Shown: in pieces, positions 1 through 5,399 of the stretch
Layout: each line of letters starts with the position of its first letter
Numbering within the stretch: position 1 is the stretch's first letter
Assembly: GCA_002422225.1 (NCBI GenBank)
Contig: DITX01000161.1
Location: 1-8,794, forward strand
DNA: 8,794 bases
Direction of reading: 5' to 3'
Origin: Gammaproteobacteria bacterium UBA6173
GTDB taxonomy: Bacteria; Pseudomonadota; Gammaproteobacteria; Pseudomonadales; Pseudohongiellaceae
Notes under the pieces: generated by a model
What the model was told of the DNA's origin: nothing
Databases searched by the model: none
The model's input: only the letters and a program-made list of their open reading frames with translations
Program-made: the position numbers and the translations under genes

Positions 1-20
1 AAATTTCTTCAGGTACATCG

Positions 21-1148
21 ATGAACAGCAAAGATACAACAAATATCAAACCTGAAATAGCACTGGTGTTATCGGGTGGTGGTGCCAGAGCAGCTTATCA
101 GGTGGGTGCCTTGCGCGGCATCGCCAGTGTGTTGCCAAAAGATATCTGTAACCCATTTCCGATTATTTCCGGCACCTCTGCAGGCGCGATGAATGCGGTA
201 GGGCTGGCGACACATGCGCAAAAAATGCGTACGGGCGTTAAGATGCTGGAGTATGTCTGGCGAAATATCAGCAGTGACAAAATTTACCGGCTTGATTCAG
301 CGGGCTTGGTTAGCAGTGCCTCAAACTGGGTGTTTTCTGTTCTTGCCAATCGCAAAGCGCGAACACCAACCTCATTACTTGATAACAGTCCTTTGGAAAG
401 CTTGTTGCATGAGATTTTGCGACTGGAGAGAATTAACGAAAACATGAATTCCGGCTATCTGGACAGCTTGGTTGTGACGGCATCCGGCTATACTAGTGGT
501 GAATCTGTTTCATTTTTTCAAAGCAGCAAGCCAGTTGAAAACTGGCAGCGATCGCATCGGGTGGGCATTCGTACCGAACTACGACATCGGCACTTGCTGG
601 CCTCGTCTGCAATCCCAACGCTATTTCCATCGGTGAAAATCAATCGAGAGTTTTTTGGAGATGGTGCTATCAGGCAATTGGCTCCCCTGAGCCCTGCTAT
701 TCATATGGGAGCAAACAAGATATTGGCGATTGGTGTCAGTGGCAGCAGCACACGTCGGCCGGCAAAGGGTGATCAGGTGACCCAACCTTCCTTGTCACAG
801 ATAGTTGGACACGTGTTAAACAGTGCATTCGTGGATACGCTGGAAAGTGACATGGCGGTACTGAGGCGATACAACGCCCTGATTCCCTTATGTTCAACTC
901 AGGCCGCGCTGGACGTTAGGCTGATAGAACTGTTGGAAATTACGCCGAGTCTTGACCTCAACCGGATTGCTGAGGATTATTACCAAACCCTGCCAAAGTC
1001 TATCCGGCTGTTTATTAAAGACACCAATTCCAGCTCGATTGCCAGTCTACTGATGTTTGAGAAGGAGTATTGCGAGGCACTCATGGATCTGGGCATCGCC
1101 GATGCCTTGGCAAAACGCGAGCAGATCCAAGAGTTTTTCCTGCGTTAA
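21..1148 (+). CDS. Patatin-like phospholipase family protein
   Basis: A predicted serine lipid acyl hydrolase of the bacterial patatin family, 375 residues. The glycine-rich oxyanion-hole loop is at residues 18-31 (SGGGARAAYQVGAL), the nucleophile elbow GTSAG is at 51-55 with Ser53, and the DGA motif at 214-216 supplies the partner Asp214, so the catalytic dyad is intact. There is no signal peptide or clear membrane segment, which suggests a cytoplasmic or peripheral enzyme. The C-terminal ~130 residues form a helical extension beyond the patatin core. The ATG at 21 has an AGG at 11-13 seven bases upstream, and only 20 bases of upstream sequence are visible, so its promoter and any operon partner are outside the window. 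It converges on the porin gene with an 11-base gap. The physiological substrate cannot be read from sequence. Family assignment is firm; the role is unknown. Confidence 0.93.
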   Translation: MNSKDTTNIKPEIALVLSGGGARAAYQVGALRGIASVLPKDICNPFPIISGTSAGAMNAVGLATHAQKMRTGVKMLEYVWRNISSDKIYRLDSAGLVSSASNWVFSVLANRKARTPTSLLDNSPLESLLHEILRLERINENMNSGYLDSLVVTASGYTSGESVSFFQSSKPVENWQRSHRVGIRTELRHRHLLASSAIPTLFPSVKINREFFGDGAIRQLAPLSPAIHMGANKILAIGVSGSSTRRPAKGDQVTQPSLSQIVGHVLNSAFVDTLESDMAVLRRYNALIPLCSTQAALDVRLIELLEITPSLDLNRIAEDYYQTLPKSIRLFIKDTNSSSIASLLMFEKEYCEALMDLGIADALAKREQIQEFFLR

Positions 1149-1159
1149 ATCACGTCAGA

Positions 1160-1909
1160 TCAGAACGAGTAGCTGAAACCAAACACTAGTTTGTCTTCCT
1201 GATCGATGCCGTTACGGTCTTTTCCGCCAATAATGTAGGTTGAAAAGAATTCTGCGGGCAACTCAGCAATGCCTTTGCTCAGCGTGATGTCCAAGCTTCG
1301 GAACGCACCACTTTCTGCTGTTGCTGCGATAAATTTACCCTTGTCTTCGTAGCTTGCGTAGCTTGCTGTCACGCCCAGGCCAAAACCTTCACCCAAATCA
1401 AAGCTGGTGCCGAGTGAGAAGAACATGTCCCCTTGGTTGGACCAGGTAGCGTCTTCTGCCATGTACTTCATGCCAAAATCCAGGCCACCAAAGCTCAGAC
1501 CGAGGTAGGGTTCTATTACGCTTGCACCGCTGTCATCCATGTACCAGTAGTACAGTGCACCGAAGTCATATGACAGGCCGCCGCTTTCGCCTGAATAACC
1601 TGCGTAGAAGTTGTTTTCAACGGTGGTGCTGAGATCAGGAGTTCCGTAGCTCAGGTTTGATGCCCACCAGCCAGAGTACCAGCCGCTTTCTGTGCTGGTC
1701 AGATCGAATCCTGCCTGAACTGCTGCGCCATCGTTCTCCGGTGTGTTGGTAATGCCACGGAATACGTAGCCTGATACCACACCGACGTTGCCGGCAATTT
1801 CCACTTCAGCGTGAGCCGGTTTTGCTGCGAAGATGCTTGCTGCTGCCATGAGGGCTGTGCCACCGAGTACGGCCAGTTTGCTTTTCGCTGCAACGTTGAT
1901 TACCTGCAT
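1160..1909 (-). CDS. TorF family putative porin (Gcw_chp family outer-membrane protein)
   Basis: A predicted outer-membrane beta-barrel protein of 249 residues, probably a small channel of uncharacterised specificity. A signal peptide is visible: a basic N-terminus (K9, K11), a hydrophobic stretch ~12-29 and a PAHA cleavage motif, so the mature protein likely begins at Glu35. The mature N-terminus has the family hallmark GYVFRGIT at 47-54. The rest alternates aromatic and polar residues in short glycine-punctuated strands and ends in Phe249, typical of BAM-assembled barrels. The ATG at 1909-1907 is chosen because an AGGAG ribosome site (1922-1918) sits eight bases upstream. A GTG at 1918 would add three residues but overlaps that site. 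Expression probably depends on the sigma-54 promoter upstream. From memory, relatives in some proteobacteria lie beside glnK-amtB, which would fit nitrogen control; not verified here. Confidence 0.9.
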   Translation of the reverse strand: MQVINVAAKSKLAVLGGTALMAAASIFAAKPAHAEVEIAGNVGVVSGYVFRGITNTPENDGAAVQAGFDLTSTESGWYSGWWASNLSYGTPDLSTTVENNFYAGYSGESGGLSYDFGALYYWYMDDSGASVIEPYLGLSFGGLDFGMKYMAEDATWSNQGDMFFSLGTSFDLGEGFGLGVTASYASYEDKGKFIAATAESGAFRSLDITLSKGIAELPAEFFSTYIIGGKDRNGIDQEDKLVFGFSYSF

Positions 1910-1917
1910 AGTGTTCA

Positions 1918-1922
1918 CTCCT
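1918..1922 (-). promoter_or_regulatory. Ribosome binding site deciding the porin start
   Basis: The minus strand reads AGGAG here, eight bases before the ATG at 1909. The upstream in-frame GTG (1918-1916) shares a base with this site, so it is unlikely to be the initiator. Confidence 0.8.
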
Positions 1923-1944
1923 GATTCACTGTTTAGTGCTTGAT

Positions 1945-1999
1945 AGTAAGTTCTTTCTTGTTGGGTCCGAATCGTGTTTGCAATTCGCCCGGACTTACT
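1945..1999 (-). other. Structured 5' leader of the porin mRNA (inverted repeats)
   Basis: Two nested inverted repeats lie just downstream of the predicted sigma-54 transcription start. The outer arms are AGTAAGT (1945-1951) and ACTTACT (1993-1999). The inner arms are GTCCG (1965-1969) and CGGAC (1990-1994), with an alternative CGAAT/ATTCG pairing (1968-1972 with 1983-1987). The two sets share two bases, so they would form a coaxial or alternative fold. If transcription starts near 1997 most of this would be the 5' end of the mRNA, acting as a stabilising stem-loop or regulatory target. The function is inferred only. Confidence 0.35.
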
Positions 2000-2007
2000 T
2001 TCTAGGG

Positions 2008-2024
2008 AGCAATACCTGTGCCAA
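2008..2024 (-). promoter_or_regulatory. Sigma-54 (RpoN) -24/-12 promoter of the porin gene
   Basis: The minus strand reads TTGGCACAGGTATTGCT. Against the remembered consensus YTGGCACGRNNNTTGCW only the base after GGCAC differs (A for G). The invariant GG (2022-2021) and GC (2010-2009) are exactly ten bases apart. The predicted start is near 1997, giving an ~88-base leader before the ATG at 1909. The site is intergenic, in the correct orientation, and has activator-like palindromes at enhancer distance. I see no comparably good sigma-70 promoter in this stretch. Confidence 0.8.
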
Positions 2025-2042
2025 CATACGAAATATTAGTAA

Positions 2043-2055
2043 TATCAGTAAGATA
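2043..2055 (+). promoter_or_regulatory. Possible IHF site
   Basis: TATCAGTAAGATA matches the remembered IHF consensus WATCARNNNNTTR except at one base (A for the first T of TTR), within an AT-rich stretch. It lies about 50 bases upstream of the predicted start, between the enhancer-like sites and the sigma-54 promoter, where IHF commonly bends DNA. The consensus is loose, so a chance match is quite possible. Confidence 0.3.
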
Positions 2056-2087
2056 ACCTTCATACCCAAAACCTGCCTAAAACCTGA

Positions 2088-2104
2088 CGCTCTATTTTGG
2101 TGCA
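2088..2104 (+). promoter_or_regulatory. NtrC-like enhancer site 1
   Basis: The sequence CGCTCTATTTTGGTGCA agrees with the remembered NtrC consensus TGCACYA-N3-TGGTGCA at 12 of 14 defined positions, and its right half is perfect. The centre is ~99 bases upstream of the predicted sigma-54 start of the porin gene, a usual enhancer distance. The same site read on the minus strand begins TGCACCA. Binding by NtrC is inferred. Confidence 0.55.
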
Positions 2105-2117
2105 TAAAAATCAGGTA

Positions 2118-2134
2118 TGCGCTGGAATGAAGCC
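2118..2134 (+). promoter_or_regulatory. Possible NtrC-like enhancer site 2 (weak)
   Basis: TGCGCTGGAATGAAGCC matches the NtrC consensus at 9 of 14 defined positions, mostly in the left half. Taken alone it would be dismissed. Its centre is 30 bases from the stronger site, about three helical turns, much like the paired sites ahead of E. coli glnA, which is why it is listed. Confidence 0.3.
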
Positions 2135-2163
2135 TGTGGGTGAGCAAAATAGCCAATAGTCAT

Positions 2164-2187
2164 ACGTAGTCTCTGGTGAAACTACGT
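2164..2187. repeat. Perfect 7-base inverted repeat
   Basis: ACGTAGT (2164-2170) and ACTACGT (2181-2187) are perfect complements around a 10-base loop, 31 bases beyond the end of the yebE-like gene. As RNA on the minus strand it could be a 3'-end hairpin for that gene, but no T-run follows, so it is not a convincing intrinsic terminator. It could also be a dimeric protein-binding site, lying ~170-190 bases upstream of the porin start. Apart from this repeat and the porin control elements, nothing gene-like is seen in 1910-2217. Confidence 0.45.
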
Positions 2188-2217
2188 TGAATGGCGTATC
2201 CGCGAACGAGGTGAGAG

Positions 2218-2931
2218 TCAGGCGTCGACGATCTGGTGATCGAGGTGAGCCGTCAGCTCTGCCGGGAGATTCAGACGGTGTGCAAGTACCTCGATGTAAG
2301 CCCGCTCTGCCGGGTGGTCGATATCAATCGCCAGGCGTGAGACCAGGTAAACTTCGGAAGCCTGCTCGATACCCTGAACCGAGGAAACCAGAGCGTCTAC
2401 ATCGACAGGTTTGCGTAAGGCATCAAAAACAAACGCCTTGCTTTCGGCATCCAGTGACATCTTTTCAACTTGCTCAAAAATCGCAGTCTGCTCTTTATTA
2501 TCGATATGGCCGTCTGCTTTAGCGGCGTAGATCATGGCGGTAATCAAGGTCAGTGAAAAATTCTGGCCTGAGGCGGTATTGGCCGGAGGCGGCAGAAAGC
2601 GCGGGGCGACGTGCTGCATATCATTCACGGTGGCGATGGGTGCGGCTTGCACTTGTTTGCCTTGTTGCCAGTTCTGGTAAGCCTTAAAAGCCAACGCGCC
2701 GGCAGCCGCTGCGCCACCATAACCGATGACACCGCCGGCCATTTTACGCATCTTTTTGCTGCCAACCAGCAGTCCTAACACACCACCCAGCGCCGCGCCT
2801 TTGCCAAAGCCACCGCCCATCATGCCGCCCAGAGGGCTGCTGTTGAATGCGTTATTCTGCTCCGTCACGCCCTGCAGCGGGTTTTGGCGGCCAGAGCCCA
2901 GAAATTGCTCAAACAGCTTGTTTGCATCCAT
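2218..2931 (-). CDS. YebE-like DUF533 protein with TerB-like fold
   Basis: A 237-residue protein matching the layout of E. coli YebE (219 residues). Residues 1-34 are polar, 35-85 are glycine/alanine-rich and hydrophobic with a basic KKMRK patch at 59-63, and ~86-124 form a proline-rich linker. A C-terminal helical TerB-like domain follows at ~125-230. Family signatures are AAKADGHID (136-144) and the SRLAIDIDHPAER segment (198-210), whose acidic residues resemble the metal-site motifs of TerB-type domains. The hydrophobic segment suggests inner-membrane association. The ATG at 2931 has GAGG seven bases upstream. It lies 61 bases downstream of dbpA on the same strand and could be co-transcribed with it. 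The biochemical function of the family is not established; a tellurite role should not be assumed from the fold name. Confidence 0.85.
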   Translation of the reverse strand: MDANKLFEQFLGSGRQNPLQGVTEQNNAFNSSPLGGMMGGGFGKGAALGGVLGLLVGSKKMRKMAGGVIGYGGAAAAGALAFKAYQNWQQGKQVQAAPIATVNDMQHVAPRFLPPPANTASGQNFSLTLITAMIYAAKADGHIDNKEQTAIFEQVEKMSLDAESKAFVFDALRKPVDVDALVSSVQGIEQASEVYLVSRLAIDIDHPAERAYIEVLAHRLNLPAELTAHLDHQIVDA

Positions 2932-2992
2932 AGGTTATCCTCATTGTAGTCCGTGATTTAAGAGATTCTTGTCTTGCTGAGCATGCAAGCGT

Positions 2993-4372
2993 TCATAGAG
3001 AGCGAACACGTGCAGTTTTACCTTTAATTTTGCCTTTGCTCAGTATCTGTTTTCCCAGTTCTGCTTTTTGTCGATTAATTGCCACATAAGCGGCCTGATG
3101 GGTAATACGTATATTCCCTACATCAGATCTATCCAGTTCACCGGTACCTGTTAAGGCACCTAACACGTCGGTGGGACGGATTTTGTCACGTTTGCCGCCA
3201 TCAATGATCAATGTCGCCATACTTGCCGGCGGTGGAGTTTGTTTCAATACTGATGCGGGTGGCAGCGCGGATAAGATTTGGCCAGTGCCTTTGTCGAACG
3301 AAGTGAATGTGCATGCCCTGCCCTTTGCGCCGGCACGTCCTGTGCGCCCTATCCGATGGGTGTGGGTTTCGCGATCGCGCGCTTCATGATAGTTGACCAC
3401 CAGATCGAGGCCGATTATGTCTAGACCGCGGGCGGCAACATCGGTGGCTACCAGCACGCGCGCGCTACCATTGCCAAAGCGGATAAATGCTTGGTCGCGC
3501 TCTCGCTGGTCCATCTCACCATGTAATGCCAGCACGGAAAACCCCGTGCGTGACAGTCGCTGACATACCTCATCAACGTCGTTGCGCGTTGTACAGAAAA
3601 CCAAGGCATTGTCGGGTTTAAAATGCAGCAAAATACGCTTTAAAGCATCGAGTCTTGATTCGTCGTCGCCAGTCAGATAAGTCAGTTCATCAATATCCGG
3701 AGCAGATTCAGCCTCTTGAAGCTGTGCGTAAACCGGTTCCAGTAATATTTTGTCTGATAAGTAGCGGATCTCAGGTGAGTAGGTTGCACTGAAAAACAGG
3801 ATTTGTGGTCTGCCCGCTGTGGCTGGTTGTGCTGACTTCTGGATAGTCAATTCCGCCAGGACATTTTCAACAGACGGCAAAAAACCCATATCAAGCATAC
3901 GATCCGCTTCATCCAGAACCAGACAATTGATGTTGGCCAGTTCCAAGGATTTGCGTTGTAAGTGGTCCTCAATACGTCCAGGCGTGCCAACGATGATGTG
4001 CGCGCCGTGGCTTAAAGAATCGGCCTGCACTGCAATTGGGCGGCCCCCACACAGGCTTAACACTTTGACATTGGGCATTAGTCTGGCCAGACGGCGTATT
4101 TCGTCAGCAACCTGATCAGCCAGTTCGCGTGTAGGGCACAAAATCAAAGCTTGTGGCTTGAACAATGTAGCGTCCAGTTTTTGCAGAATGCCAAGACCAA
4201 ATGCGGCAGTCTTGCCAGAGCCTGTTTTCCCCTGAGCCATCACGTCGCGCCCTGCCAATACGGCTGGCAGACTGAGTTGTTGAACCGGTGTCATCTGGGT
4301 AAAACCGAGTGCCGCGAGGTTCTGCAGCAGTGCGGGATGTAATTGCAGTTGTGAAAAATCAGTGTCTGACAT
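2993..4372 (-). CDS. dbpA: ATP-dependent RNA helicase DbpA (23S rRNA-specific DEAD-box protein)
   Basis: A 459-residue DEAD-box helicase (E. coli DbpA is 457). In the family it is activated by hairpin 92 of 23S rRNA and acts late in 50S subunit assembly in the cytoplasm. Visible motifs in order: Q motif around FTQMTPVQ (24-31), Walker A AQGKTGSGKT (46-55), PTREL (80-84), TPGR (130-133), DEAD (154-157), SAT (195-197), VATDVAARGLD (308-318) and HRIGRTGR (339-346). The C-terminal ~386-459 matches the DbpA RNA-binding domain (TLIIDGGKRDKIRPTDVLGAL, then GNIRI), which separates DbpA from RhlE, RhlB and SrmB. All catalytic motifs are intact. The ATG at 4372 has a modest GGA seven bases upstream. 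It is divergent from map across 137 bases. Confidence 0.95.
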   Translation of the reverse strand: MSDTDFSQLQLHPALLQNLAALGFTQMTPVQQLSLPAVLAGRDVMAQGKTGSGKTAAFGLGILQKLDATLFKPQALILCPTRELADQVADEIRRLARLMPNVKVLSLCGGRPIAVQADSLSHGAHIIVGTPGRIEDHLQRKSLELANINCLVLDEADRMLDMGFLPSVENVLAELTIQKSAQPATAGRPQILFFSATYSPEIRYLSDKILLEPVYAQLQEAESAPDIDELTYLTGDDESRLDALKRILLHFKPDNALVFCTTRNDVDEVCQRLSRTGFSVLALHGEMDQRERDQAFIRFGNGSARVLVATDVAARGLDIIGLDLVVNYHEARDRETHTHRIGRTGRAGAKGRACTFTSFDKGTGQILSALPPASVLKQTPPPASMATLIIDGGKRDKIRPTDVLGALTGTGELDRSDVGNIRITHQAAYVAINRQKAELGKQILSKGKIKGKTARVRSL

Positions 4373-4417
4373 ATCTATTTCCAGAAGAGCACAGCGATGA
4401 AGAAATTGCGGGCGCGC

Positions 4418-4426
4418 AGTGTAACA
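4418..4426 (-). promoter_or_regulatory. Candidate extended -10 promoter for dbpA
   Basis: The minus strand reads TGTTACACT, an extended -10 (TGn) followed by TACACT (4 of 6 matches to TATAAT). The -35 region is poor. Transcription would start near 4411 and give a leader of about 39 bases to the ATG at 4372. Confidence 0.35.
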
Positions 4427-4449
4427 CTTGAAGAGGCTTCGATGGCGGG

Positions 4450-4478
4450 TTCCCCTTGCTTGATGAAAGACCTACAAT
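4450..4478 (+). promoter_or_regulatory. Candidate sigma-70 promoter for map
   Basis: TACAAT at 4473-4478 is a good -10 (5 of 6). At a 17-base spacer the -35 is weak (TTCCCC, 4450-4455). Transcription would begin around 4485, leaving a short leader with GAGAG (4498-4502) seven bases before the map ATG. Confidence 0.35.
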
Positions 4479-4509
4479 ACCTGCAGTCCCTGATATAGAG
4501 AGCTGATTG

Positions 4510-5289
4510 ATGTCTGTAAGCATAAAAACTCCGGAAGATATCGAGAAAATGCGCGTTGCTGGTCGTCTGGCTGCCGAAGTACTCGAAATGATTGAACCCT
4601 TTGTTCAAGTGGGTGTCAGCACCGGTGAATTAGACCGGATCTGTCACGATTATATTGTCAACGTACAAAACGCGATCCCGGCCCCGCTCAACTACAATGG
4701 GTTTCCCAAGTCAATTTGTACGTCGCTGAACCATGTGGTTTGCCACGGTATCCCCAGCGACAGCAAGATCTTGAAAAGTGGTGATATTCTTAATATTGAC
4801 ATTACCGTGATAAAAGATGGTTTTCACGGCGATACCAGCAAGATGTTTATGCTGGGTGATGTTGCGCCCCATGCAAAACGACTGATCAAGGTCACTCAGG
4901 AATGCCTGTATAAAGCCATTAACATTGTGAAACCCGGAATCCGTCTTGGCGATATAGGCCATATTATCCAGATCCATGCCGAGGCTAACAATTATTCAGT
5001 GGTCAGAGAGTATTGTGGGCACGGTATAGGACGTATTTTCCACGAAGACCCTCAGGTATTACATTATGGTAAACCTGACACTGGCACGCTGGTGCTTGAG
5101 GGAATGACCTTCACCATTGAACCCATGATCAATCTAGGTGAAAGGCATACCAAGTTATCCAAAACAGATGGCTGGACAGTCACTACACGGGATCGACGTC
5201 TATCCGCGCAGTGGGAGCATACACTGGCGGTTACCGCCACGGGCTGCGAAGTGCTGACACGTCGCAAAGAAGAAGAGTTGTTTAAGTAA
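4510..5289 (+). CDS. map: Type I methionine aminopeptidase
   Basis: Removes the initiator methionine from nascent proteins whose second residue is small; a cytoplasmic, ribosome-associated metalloenzyme. The 259-residue protein closely follows E. coli Map (264 residues), starting with SIKTPEDIEKMRVAGRLAAE at 4-23. The metal ligands are all present: Asp97 (NIDITV), Asp108 (HGDTS), His171 (CGHGIGR), Glu204 (TIEPM) and Glu236 (QWEHT), with active-site His79 (VCHGIP). Glu236 is one position later than in E. coli because of a one-residue insertion near 213-220. It is the short form without an N-terminal extension. The ATG at 4510 is preferred over the adjacent TTG at 4507 because GAGAG (4498-4502) is spaced correctly. 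It heads the map-glnD-dapD cluster; dbpA, rather than the usual rpsB-tsf, is divergent from it. Confidence 0.97.
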   Translation: MSVSIKTPEDIEKMRVAGRLAAEVLEMIEPFVQVGVSTGELDRICHDYIVNVQNAIPAPLNYNGFPKSICTSLNHVVCHGIPSDSKILKSGDILNIDITVIKDGFHGDTSKMFMLGDVAPHAKRLIKVTQECLYKAINIVKPGIRLGDIGHIIQIHAEANNYSVVREYCGHGIGRIFHEDPQVLHYGKPDTGTLVLEGMTFTIEPMINLGERHTKLSKTDGWTVTTRDRRLSAQWEHTLAVTATGCEVLTRRKEEELFK

Positions 5290-5357
5290 TTGTCCACTGC
5301 TTAAAAACCGAACTGTCCTGATCTCCTGCTTTTAGCTTACAAATCTATTTATGCCCG

Positions 5358-5378
5358 TCGTTCGATGTGGACGAGCGA
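5358..5378 (+). other. Hairpin in the glnD leader
   Basis: TCGTTCG (5358-5364) and CGAGCGA (5372-5378) form a 7-pair stem with one G-U pair and a 7-base loop, ending eight bases before the glnD ribosome site GAGGG (5387-5391). No T-run follows, so it is not a terminator. It could affect glnD translation or be incidental. The rest of the 110-base map-glnD gap shows no clear promoter. Confidence 0.35.
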
Positions 5379-5399
5379 TAGACGTCGAGGGTGTGCACG

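Noticed and set aside
1936..2130. 64-codon open frame on the plus strand in the porin upstream region
   Set aside because: It reads through the sigma-54 promoter and AT-rich control sequence, with no ribosome site or family resemblance.
2187..2522. 111-codon open frame on the plus strand across the end of the yebE-like gene
   Set aside because: Arg/Pro-rich low-complexity product typical of a shadow frame, starting inside the inverted repeat and antisense to a conserved gene.
2943..2952. TACAAT-like -10 just upstream of the yebE-like start on the minus strand
   Set aside because: It abuts the ribosome site, so the transcript would begin inside or past it, and no -35 is present.
2973..2989. 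CTTGC/GCAAG hairpin between dbpA and the yebE-like gene as a terminator
   Set aside because: Only a 5-pair stem with no T-run on the minus strand; read-through is more likely.
4375..4608. 77-codon minus-strand open frame across the dbpA-map gap
   Set aside because: It overlaps the conserved start of map and the dbpA promoter region and has no ribosome site or recognisable product.
5081..5096. Sigma-54-like CTGGCACGCTGGTGCT inside map, pointing toward glnD
   Set aside because: GG-GC spacing is nine bases instead of ten and the TTGC element is missing; it encodes the conserved stretch before the Glu204 motif.
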